NCBI GenBank assembly: GCA_937889795.1
Contig: CALBZH010000810.1
Span: 1 to 6,807, forward strand
DNA: 6,807 bases
From: an uncultured Syntrophobacteraceae bacterium
GTDB taxonomy: Bacteria > Desulfobacterota > Syntrophobacteria > Syntrophobacterales > Syntrophobacteraceae
Reading direction: 5' to 3'
Positions 1 to 5,493 of this stretch are shown piece after piece. Both the position numbers and the translations under genes were made by a program. The notes below the pieces were generated by a model, which saw only the letters and a program-made list of their open reading frames with translations, searched no databases and had not been told where the DNA came from. Position 1 is the first letter of the stretch. Each line of letters begins with the position of its first letter.

Positions 1-41
1 TTGAGAAGGGGTGGAGCCAACTTCAGTTCATCAAAGGGCAT
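1..41 (-). CDS. N-terminal fragment of a probable DEAD-box RNA helicase (RhlE-like)
   Basis: Only the first 13 complete codons are inside the window; they read MPFDELKLAPPLL on the minus strand. This resembles the start of RhlE-type DEAD-box helicases, where an F-x-x-L-x-L-x-P-x-L-L segment precedes the Q motif that recognises the adenine of ATP. Such enzymes unwind RNA duplexes in ribosome assembly, mRNA decay and cold adaptation. An AAGGA ribosome-binding sequence lies 11 nt upstream of the ATG (plus-strand 53-57). The gene runs off the left edge, so none of the catalytic motifs (GKT, DEAD, SAT) can be checked. The call rests on a short match and could be wrong. Confidence 0.5.
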   Translation of the reverse strand, partial: MPFDELKLAPPLL

Positions 42-378
42 AGAGGAAGAATTCCTTTTGGGGTCTGTATTCCCGAGCCTTGCTGTGTCAGAGGAGGTGG
101 GGGAAATCTCGTGCCCCCGCCTGGCTTTTCCGACGTGACGAAAGGCCCGAGCTCGGCTGAAAGTTGCTGGGTCAACTGACTGCAGGGCGAGAAACCAAAT
201 AGGTCATCTGGGACTGCAGCACGGATTCGACTGGCCGAAAGCATCGCCGCCGACCCGGTGTACTGCAGCAGAGGAGAAATATGCTGAGGGCAAAAAGTCA
301 GTGATCGATGGAATCTAGAACAGCCAATACGGTTCACATCGCAGGGGAAAAAGCGGCTCAATCCCCTGATGCGGAAAG
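42..378 (-). promoter_or_regulatory. Long, hairpin-rich 5' leader of the helicase-like gene
   Basis: About 335 nt separate the candidate promoter at 379-407 from the start codon at 41. Three self-complementary elements are visible: an 8-bp G-rich stem with one G-U pair (96-103 with 114-121, 10-nt loop), a perfect 10-bp palindrome CCGAGCTCGG (147-156), and a 5-bp stem AGTTG/CAACT with a 6-nt loop (162-166 with 173-177). Long structured leaders that control expression are known for several DEAD-box helicase and cold-shock mRNAs. I recognise no known riboswitch class here. No convincing gene was found in this stretch; a 125-codon minus-strand frame across it has a TTG start and no family resemblance. 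Confidence 0.35.
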
Positions 379-407
379 CATTTATCATTCCATAGCCCAA
401 ATGTCAA
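379..407 (-). promoter_or_regulatory. Candidate sigma-70 promoter for the leftward helicase-like gene
   Basis: On the minus strand a perfect -35 hexamer TTGACA (plus-strand 402-407) is followed by an AT-rich -10 region. That region reads GATAAA with 15-nt spacing (381-386) or TAAATG with 17-nt spacing (379-384). The -35 is convincing and the -10 is imperfect. It points leftward, away from larC and toward the gene at the left edge. Confidence 0.35.
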
Positions 408-587
408 ATGAACACGCGGGATTTTCTGACCGACCGCCGGCTCATCTCGGGGAAAGGCCCGCGTTACCGTTTCGAGGCCGAGGGCTTCAGTGTTCTGGTT
501 TCAGTCGCACGGCTTCCAGCCTCTCTCCCTGACACCCGAAACCAGATACCCGACACCTTGGTTAAGGGCAATCACCAACGGTCGTGA
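408..587 (+). CDS. Doubtful small ORF, 59 aa, hypothetical
   Basis: An ATG at 408 opens 59 codons ending in TGA at 585-587, in a frame that is closed by a TAG at 393-395. The first half is coding-like, with mostly G or C in third positions, and includes SGKGPRYRFEAEGFSVLVSV at residues 14-33. The second half (PDTRNQIPDT) is simply the translation of the heptamer tandem repeat at 532-559. There is no Shine-Dalgarno sequence before the ATG, and the start abuts the minus-strand TTGACA element. I do not recognise a family. It may be a relic of a larger gene, part of an interspersed repeat family, or a chance ORF. Confidence 0.2.
   Translation: MNTRDFLTDRRLISGKGPRYRFEAEGFSVLVSVARLPASLPDTRNQIPDTLVKGNHQRS
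494..546. repeat. Inverted repeat, perfect 9-bp arms
   Basis: TCTGGTTTC at 494-502 is the exact reverse complement of GAAACCAGA at 538-546, with 35 nt between them. The right arm is part of the heptamer array at 532-559. It lies 68 nt downstream of the larC stop on the larC coding strand and could fold in that transcript. No U-tract follows, so it is not a standard intrinsic terminator. Confidence 0.45.
532..559. repeat. Short heptamer tandem repeat, four imperfect units
   Basis: Four consecutive 7-mers read ACACCCG, AAACCAG, ATACCCG and ACACCTT; on the other strand the consensus is GGTNTCN. Short heptamer arrays of this type recur between genes in several bacterial groups, in the style of short tandemly repeated repetitive sequences. 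Here the array sits between the larC stop and the leftward promoter. An inverted copy of one unit occurs at 497-503. Confidence 0.45.
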
Positions 588-613
588 ATTGCACCTGCCC
601 CCAGGCTCTCCTT

Positions 614-1801
614 TCAACTCGACGCCGCGTTCAGGATGGACCTCACCTGGTCCATCACCACTTTGAGTGGAGCATGGTGGTCTAGGGCAGCCCGTTTGCA
701 GTCTTCGTATTCGGGGGCAATGTTCACGATCTCGCCTCCGATGGTGGCCACCTTGCAGCGGATGAGGCCGTATGGAGTCGCGATCTCGCGGATGGCTCGG
801 TGCGTCTTGAAGCGATTCTCAAACCGCCACCGAAGACCGATGCTGGTGGTTTCCCGAAGCAGGAAGCTGGAGAAGCGCTCGACCTGGTGCGGCTGGCAGG
901 TGACGGTGAGGAGGGTTCCCGGTCGATTTTTCTTCATCTGAACAGCGCTCAAAAAGACGTCGAGTGCCTCCATGTCGAGCAATCGTGCCATGAGGTAATC
1001 ATAGAGCTGGGGATTCATGTCGTCGATGTTGGTTTCGATGACCGCGATTTGCTCCGCGTCCGAGCCGTGCACGGAGGTCACGGATTCACCGATCAGGACC
1101 CGGAGAAGGTTCGGGACGGGAGGGTCCAGGGTTCCCGCCCCGTAGCCGATCCGATCGATCGCCATGGGCGGCATGGGGCCGAAGGTGGAGGCGAGGGTCG
1201 TCAGAACCGCCGCCCCTGTAGGAGTCAAGAGCTCGCCACAGACGCCGGTCGAATAAGACGGGACGCCTCGAATCAGCTCGGCGGTCGCAGGCGCCGGTAT
1301 CGGCAGGGCTCCATGGGCGCACTGAACCGTCCCTGTCCCGACGTGGAACGGCGAGCAGTGGACCTTCTCGATCCCCAGTGCGGCCAATCCCGCAACCGCG
1401 CCCACCACATCGATGATCGCATCCATCGCCCCGACTTCGTGAAAATGGATGGCTTCGACCGATGTGCGGTGTACTTTGGCCTCGGCTTCCGCGAGCCGTC
1501 GAAAGACGGCGATGCTCTTGCGCTTAACCTCCGGATGCAGGTCGCTTCCCGAGATGATCGCCTCGATATCACTCAGGTGTCGGCTATGGTAACGATGATG
1601 GTCGTCGTCAACTGAAACGATTGCGCGAGCTCCTCCCAATCCACGGCGCATCACCTTCTCGGCGCGGATGTCATAGTGCGACAGATGGAGTTTTGCGAGC
1701 TCGCCTGCAAGGTGGTCGAGGCCTAGACCCGCGTCCAGCAGAGCCCCCAGGATCATGTCCCCGCTGGCGCCGGAAAAGCAATCGAAGTAAGCGATCTTCA
1801 T
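614..1801 (-). CDS. larC: Nickel-pincer cofactor nickel-insertion enzyme LarC
   Basis: This 395-aa protein belongs to the LarC (DUF111) family. LarC is a cytoplasmic CTP-dependent cyclometallase that inserts nickel into the pyridinium bis-thiocarboxylate precursor made by LarB and LarE. The product is the cofactor of lactate racemase LarA and related racemases and epimerases. The start MKIAYFDCFSGASGDMILGA is the family signature. A histidine-rich stretch DDDHHRYHSRH (65-75) is a likely nickel-binding loop. HFHEVGAMDAIIDVVG (119-134), VGTGTVQCAHGALPIPAPAT (154-173), GELLTPTGAA (189-198) and a later ETNIDDMNP and MKKNRPG are conserved blocks. In Lactobacillus plantarum the two halves are joined by a programmed frameshift; here they form one uninterrupted frame. 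The ATG overlaps the patatin stop as ATGA, with GGAG 7 nt upstream (1809-1812), so translation is probably coupled. No larA, larB or larE lies in the window. Confidence 0.93.
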   Translation of the reverse strand: MKIAYFDCFSGASGDMILGALLDAGLGLDHLAGELAKLHLSHYDIRAEKVMRRGLGGARAIVSVDDDHHRYHSRHLSDIEAIISGSDLHPEVKRKSIAVFRRLAEAEAKVHRTSVEAIHFHEVGAMDAIIDVVGAVAGLAALGIEKVHCSPFHVGTGTVQCAHGALPIPAPATAELIRGVPSYSTGVCGELLTPTGAAVLTTLASTFGPMPPMAIDRIGYGAGTLDPPVPNLLRVLIGESVTSVHGSDAEQIAVIETNIDDMNPQLYDYLMARLLDMEALDVFLSAVQMKKNRPGTLLTVTCQPHQVERFSSFLLRETTSIGLRWRFENRFKTHRAIREIATPYGLIRCKVATIGGEIVNIAPEYEDCKRAALDHHAPLKVVMDQVRSILNAASS

Positions 1802-2649
1802 GGATGAGCTCCAACCGAATTCTGATTGCCCAATGCCATCGTCAGCGCGTCCCGGAACTGCTCCACGATGGGTGAGGCCTGTTCGAAGACCTTTCGGATC
1901 TTGCCGATCTCGAGCATCCGGACCCCCTGAATTTCAAGCCGCACGTAGATGTCCGGCGGGCGTCGTTTCATCTTGTCCATGAGGGCGGACGTCTGCATGA
2001 TGTCGAAGGTGCCGAGGACGGATTCCAGCGCACCGGGGATGTCGTGTCGGCCGGGGGTACGGACTCGGCTCACGTTCACCGCGATGGTGAAATCGCATTC
2101 GTCCAGAATGAGGTCATAGGGTACCAGGTTGATGATTCCGCCATCGACGAGGACTCGGTCTTCGATGGCGACCGGGGCGAAAACCCCGGGAACCGCCATG
2201 CTTGCCTGGATCGCCGGCTTCAGCTCGCCCCGGTGGAAGACGACCTGCTCGGCGGACCAGTAATCCGCCGCAACAACCAGCAGCGGGATTTCAAGCTCTT
2301 CGAAGGCGGTCACGCGGATCTCGTCGAAGAGGTACCGAATGAATCCCTTGGCACTCAGAAGCCCCCCGCGGGAAAAGTTCGCCCGAAAGGCGTGGACCCA
2401 CCGCAGGAGATCGCCCTTCTTTTCCATCACATCCCGCCACTTGTCCCCCTTGAGGATCACGTGGTGCTCGATGCGGTCCCGGATATCTCGTCCCGGCATC
2501 CCCGAGGCGTAAAGGGCCCCGATCGCCGCGCCCATGCTGGTGCCCGCGATGACGCCCGGCCTGATCCCCAGGTCGTCCAGAGCCTCCAGGACCAGGACAT
2601 GGGCAAGACCCCGAACCCCGCCGCCCCCCAACGCTATGCCGACCTTCAT
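1798..2649 (-). CDS. Patatin-like phospholipase (RssA/YlbK-type acyl hydrolase)
   Basis: This 283-aa protein has the patatin Ser-Asp dyad fold. The oxyanion-hole glycine loop is GGGGVRG (8-14). The nucleophile elbow is GTSMG with Ser38, and the catalytic Asp169 lies in DGG (169-171). An intervening SMAVPGVFAPV (150-160) is also typical. Relatives hydrolyse acyl esters of phospholipids or other lipids, but the substrate here cannot be read from sequence. No signal peptide or transmembrane segment is evident, so it is probably cytoplasmic. Start choice: the frame stays open upstream to 2772, but the ATG at 2649 has a strong GGAGGAGG 8 nt before it, and family proteins begin at this K-x-G-x-A-L-G-G-G-G segment. 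A TATAAG-like -10 lies at 2675-2680 on the same strand, without a clear -35. It is first in an operon with larC and divergent from the beta-oxidation operon. Confidence 0.9.
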   Translation of the reverse strand: MKVGIALGGGGVRGLAHVLVLEALDDLGIRPGVIAGTSMGAAIGALYASGMPGRDIRDRIEHHVILKGDKWRDVMEKKGDLLRWVHAFRANFSRGGLLSAKGFIRYLFDEIRVTAFEELEIPLLVVAADYWSAEQVVFHRGELKPAIQASMAVPGVFAPVAIEDRVLVDGGIINLVPYDLILDECDFTIAVNVSRVRTPGRHDIPGALESVLGTFDIMQTSALMDKMKRRPPDIYVRLEIQGVRMLEIGKIRKVFEQASPIVEQFRDALTMALGNQNSVGAHP

Positions 2650-2657
2650 GATGTGGT

Positions 2658-2665
2658 CCTCCTCC
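2658..2665 (-). promoter_or_regulatory. Strong ribosome-binding site that fixes the patatin start
   Basis: GGAGGAGG on the minus strand lies 8 nt before the ATG at 2649. It decides against the longer reading frame that begins at 2772. Confidence 0.8.
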
Positions 2666-2822
2666 GACTGCCCTCTTATAACACCTGCCGACCGCACATG
2701 CCATCCCGGCGCGTCGAATCGGAGCGGCTGCGAAGTCAGAAGTCGCCTGAGGAAAGCGGGAACGGCACCCATCGTGAGCGCCTGACCTGAGGAGAAAGCG
2801 GCCTGTTGGAATCAGATGCCCC

Positions 2823-2854
2823 TTGACGCGCGGCTCCGAATCGTGGCATATAAA
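2823..2854 (+). promoter_or_regulatory. Candidate promoter of the fadR-acyl-CoA dehydrogenase-thiolase operon
   Basis: TTGACG (2823-2828) resembles a -35 hexamer. The AT-rich CATATAAA (2847-2854) supplies a -10. Spacing is 18 nt to CATATA or 20 nt to TATAAA, so the fit is imperfect. Transcription would begin near 2860, inside the palindromic operator, which suits repression by the first gene product. Confidence 0.4.
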
Positions 2855-2855
2855 A

Positions 2856-2875
2856 ATGAATGAAGGTTCATTCAT
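2856..2875. promoter_or_regulatory. FadR-type operator, perfect palindrome
   Basis: ATGAATGAAGGTTCATTCAT has perfect 9-bp arms around a central GG. From recall, the Bacillus subtilis FadR (YsiA) operator consensus is close to TGAATGANTANTCATTCA, with the same half-sites and spacing; only the centre differs. The site lies just downstream of the promoter-like elements and 22 nt before the regulator start. This fits autorepression released by long-chain acyl-CoA. Confidence 0.75.
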
Positions 2876-2897
2876 GATTTCAAGGAGCCCTTTCCCG

Positions 2898-3512
2898 ATG
2901 CGTCTCAAACAAGCCGACAAGCACCAGCGAATCCTGGATGCAGCCATCAAGATCTTTGCGGGCAAAGGGTTTTTCCAGGCCAAGGTTTCGGAGATCGCCC
3001 GGGAGGCCGGGGTCGCGGATGGCACCGTTTATCTCTATTTCAAGAACAAGGATGAGCTGCTCATCTCCATCTTTGAAGTGAAGATGCGGGAGGTCATCCA
3101 GCAGTTCCGCACGGCGGTTTCCGAGCTGCCCGATGCTCAATCCCGCTTGGTGCGGCTGGTCGAGCTGCATCTGGGCGGATTCCAGAAGAATCCCGACCTT
3201 GCGGCTGTTTTTCAGGTCGAGCTGCGCCAGAGCTACCGGTTCATGCGCGAATACGCCAAGGGCGAGCTCAAGGAGTACCTCGATCTGATCGGGGATATCG
3301 TGGAGCGGGGGCAGCGTGAGGGGGTGTTTCGGTCGGATATGCCTGTGGGCCTGATGAAGCGTTTTGTATTTGGGGCCATCGACGAGGTGGTTTCAACCTG
3401 GGTGATGTCGGGCATGAAATACGATCTCGTCGGGGTTTCGGGACAATTGGTGGATCTGTTTTTTCAGGGCATCGCACAGAGGGCTCCATCGCCGGTATGT
3501 GCCGAAGGGTGA
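2898..3512 (+). CDS. fadR: TetR-family fatty-acid degradation repressor (Bacillus FadR/YsiA-like)
   Basis: This 204-aa DNA-binding repressor has a TetR N-terminal domain. RILDAAIKIFAGKGF (11-25) is followed by the helix-turn-helix region from about residue 29 to 55, including VSEIAREAGVADGTVYLYF. The sequence resembles Bacillus FadR (YsiA) through VADGTVYLYFKNKDELLIS and, near the C-terminus, the AIDEVVSTWVMSGMKYDLV block. That family represses beta-oxidation genes and releases DNA on binding long-chain acyl-CoA. It is unrelated to the GntR-type FadR of E. coli. Start choice: AAGGAG (2882-2887) lies 10 nt before the ATG at 2898. The in-frame ATG at 2874 overlaps the operator and is less likely, although GAAGG precedes it. 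The acyl-CoA dehydrogenase follows after 28 nt. Ligand and targets are inferred from similarity, operator and neighbours. Confidence 0.85.
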   Translation: MRLKQADKHQRILDAAIKIFAGKGFFQAKVSEIAREAGVADGTVYLYFKNKDELLISIFEVKMREVIQQFRTAVSELPDAQSRLVRLVELHLGGFQKNPDLAAVFQVELRQSYRFMREYAKGELKEYLDLIGDIVERGQREGVFRSDMPVGLMKRFVFGAIDEVVSTWVMSGMKYDLVGVSGQLVDLFFQGIAQRAPSPVCAEG

Positions 3513-3540
3513 CGGCCCGGAGCGCGGAAAGGAGAATCGC

Positions 3541-5400
3541 ATGAAGCTCCTGGTGGATGAGCGGGACGTGAAATTCGTCCTCTATGAGCAGCTTCGTATC
3601 GAGGAGCTGTGCAAGGCACCCCTGTATGAGGAATTCTCCAGGGAAACCTTCGACATGGTTTTCGATCAAGCGGAAAAGCTCGCGGAAAAGGAGTTCTATC
3701 CGGCCAATGCACCGGGTGACCGGGAAGGGTGCCGGTTCGACGGAGGCCGGGTGAGGGTCCCCGCGGCTTTTCAGCAGGCCTATCAGCGCTACTGCGAGGG
3801 AGAGTGGCTGGCCATGGGGGATCCGCCCGAAGTGGGAGGCCAGGGGCTCCCGGTCGTGCTGACCAACGCCTGCATCGAGCTGTTCGGCGCGGCCAACTGG
3901 TCGCTCCTCATGTACCCCGGGCTGACGCACGGGGCGGCGCGGCTGCTGCAGCGCTTCGGATCGCCAGAGCTCCAGGAGATTTACCTGAACAAAATGTTTT
4001 CCGGAGAATGGAGCGGCACCATGTGCCTGACCGAGTCCGGTGCAGGGAGCGATGTGGGGCGGCTCACCACGCGCGCCGTTCGAATGGAAGATGGCGCCTT
4101 CCGGATCAAGGGCAACAAGATCTTCATTTCTGCCGGGATGCACGACTTGACGGAGAACATCCTTCACATGGTTCTGGCCCGGATCGAAGGGGCGCCGGCT
4201 GGAACGCGAGGCATCTCCATCTTTCTGGTGCCCCGGCTGCGCGTGGACGAAAGCGGCTCCCTGGTGGAAAACGACGTGGCCTGCACGGGGATCGAGCACA
4301 AAATGGGGATCCACGGGTCGGCCACCTGCTCGCTCAGCTTCGGCGAAAACGACGGGTGCGTGGGCTACCTGATGGGCGAAGCGAACAAGGGCATGCGCAT
4401 CATGTTCGAAATGATGAACGAGGCGCGGCTTTTCGTCGGCATGCAGGGGCTCTGCCACGGTAGCAGCGCCTATCTGCACGCCCTGCAATACGCCAAGGAG
4501 CGGGTGCAGGGGGCGCCGGTCGAGCGCATGAAGGACCCGGAGGCCGAGCGGGTGGCCATCATTGAGCACCCGGATGTGCGGCGGATGCTCCTTTTCATGA
4601 AGAGCAGCACCGAGGGGCTTCGGGCGCTGCTCTATCTTGCGGCCTACTGCGTCGACCGGATGCGCATCGCCGAATCCAAGGAGGAGCGCGAGCTTTACGA
4701 AGGCTACCTGGATCTGCTCATCCCCATCTGCAAATCCGTCGGGAGCGATCTCGGGTTCCGGGTTTGCGAGACGGCGGTGCAGGTCCATGGTGGGTACGGA
4801 TTCATCTCGGAATACCCCGTTGAGCAGATGCTTCGCGACTGCAAGATCGCCTCGATCTACGAAGGGACCAACGGCATCCAGGCCCTCGACCTGGTGGGAC
4901 GCAAGCTCACGATCAAGCGGGGCCAGCTCCTGAAGAACGCCCTCAAGGCTTCCGAGCAGATTCTGAGCAAGATCCGGAAGAATTACCGCCTCCGCGAGTT
5001 GGTGCAGATCTACGACGAGGCTCAGGAAAGCCTGATCCAAGTCACCAAGTTCTTCGCGCTCAAGAGTATGACCGACGAATTCCAAGTTCCGGTTCTTTAC
5101 GCCAAGCCCTATTTGGATCTTTTCGGGGATGTGGCCATGGGGTTCATGCTGATTTGGCAGGCCTACCTGGCCGACCGGCGGCTCGAGGAAATCTACCGGG
5201 ATCACCATGTTTTGGACGATGCGGCCAGGGCTGTGCTTCTCGAGAGCAACAAGAGTGCGGCGTTTTATTTCGGCAAGATCGCATCCGCCCGGTTCTTCGC
5301 CAATCAGGTGATGACGCAGGCGAAAGGCAAAGCCCGAGGGATCATGAACAACGACCGGTCGCCCCTGGAAATCCCGGTCGACGGGTTTGCTCTGGGATAA
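3541..5400 (+). CDS. Long-form acyl-CoA dehydrogenase (FadE/DmdC-like, with C-terminal extension)
   Basis: This 619-aa FAD enzyme should introduce the trans-2 double bond into an acyl-CoA and pass electrons to electron-transfer flavoprotein, the first step of beta-oxidation. It is longer than the usual 380-aa family members. It has an N-terminal extension, a standard dehydrogenase core and about 150 extra residues after residue 465, as in the DmdC-like subgroup. Visible motifs are MCLTESGAGSDVG (161-173, flavin and substrate contacts), KGNKIFISAG (190-199), VHGGYGF (415-421) and IYEGTNGIQ, whose Glu441 is the expected catalytic base. The start at 3541 has AAAGGAG 6 nt upstream (3528-3534). 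The frame extends to 3499, but that would overlap fadR. Operon context suggests medium- or long-chain fatty acyl-CoA. A 3-methylthiopropionyl-CoA or other substrate cannot be excluded from sequence. Confidence 0.9.
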   Translation: MKLLVDERDVKFVLYEQLRIEELCKAPLYEEFSRETFDMVFDQAEKLAEKEFYPANAPGDREGCRFDGGRVRVPAAFQQAYQRYCEGEWLAMGDPPEVGGQGLPVVLTNACIELFGAANWSLLMYPGLTHGAARLLQRFGSPELQEIYLNKMFSGEWSGTMCLTESGAGSDVGRLTTRAVRMEDGAFRIKGNKIFISAGMHDLTENILHMVLARIEGAPAGTRGISIFLVPRLRVDESGSLVENDVACTGIEHKMGIHGSATCSLSFGENDGCVGYLMGEANKGMRIMFEMMNEARLFVGMQGLCHGSSAYLHALQYAKERVQGAPVERMKDPEAERVAIIEHPDVRRMLLFMKSSTEGLRALLYLAAYCVDRMRIAESKEERELYEGYLDLLIPICKSVGSDLGFRVCETAVQVHGGYGFISEYPVEQMLRDCKIASIYEGTNGIQALDLVGRKLTIKRGQLLKNALKASEQILSKIRKNYRLRELVQIYDEAQESLIQVTKFFALKSMTDEFQVPVLYAKPYLDLFGDVAMGFMLIWQAYLADRRLEEIYRDHHVLDDAARAVLLESNKSAAFYFGKIASARFFANQVMTQAKGKARGIMNNDRSPLEIPVDGFALG

Positions 5401-5406
5401 GATTGA

Positions 5407-5420
5407 AATGAGAGCTCATT
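5407..5420. promoter_or_regulatory. Second putative FadR-type operator, internal to the operon
   Basis: AATGAGAGCTCATT has 6-bp inverted arms around AG. It shares the AATGA-N4-TCATT core with the palindrome at 2856-2875, in the same spacing, but lacks its outer bases. It begins 6 nt after the acyl-CoA dehydrogenase stop, in the 93-nt gap before the thiolase. A TAAGAT at 5398-5403 could act as a -10 for an internal promoter, but no good -35 is visible. Confidence 0.4.
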
Positions 5421-5493
5421 GGCGCAGTTGCGACGACTCACCGATTTCAGTGGAGCTTCGGCCGGGTGGGCCGAGGAAAGGAGAGCACCCATC

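Noticed and set aside
96..129. G-rich hairpin followed by TTTT, read as a plus-strand intrinsic terminator
   Set aside because: The T-run is short and lies 5 nt beyond the stem, and no plus-strand gene ends nearby. It is more likely part of the minus-strand leader.
23..400. 125-codon minus-strand frame at the left edge
   Set aside because: It starts with TTG, has no Shine-Dalgarno sequence, has no recognisable domain, and overlaps a better helicase-like start in another frame.
800..1615. 271-codon plus-strand frame opposite larC
   Set aside because: Shadow of larC; the product is rich in Arg, Asp and Gly, with no family features.
2650..2772. 41-residue N-terminal extension of the patatin
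   Set aside because: The strong GGAGGAGG before 2649 and the family's usual N-terminus support the shorter protein.
2823..2897. Earlier starts for the TetR gene (TTG 2823, ATG 2874)
   Set aside because: They would place the promoter and operator inside the coding sequence. The ATG at 2898 has AAGGAG and aligns with the usual TetR N-terminus.
3268..5208. 646-codon open frame on the minus strand opposite the acyl-CoA dehydrogenase
   Set aside because: It is the antisense shadow of a GC-rich gene. The plus-strand frame carries all dehydrogenase motifs and a ribosome-binding site, and the antisense product shows no recognisable domain.
5419..5493. 25-residue extension of the thiolase from a TTG
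   Set aside because: No ribosome-binding site; thiolases start close to the VVMVDGIRTAFG segment, and AAAGGAG precedes 5494.
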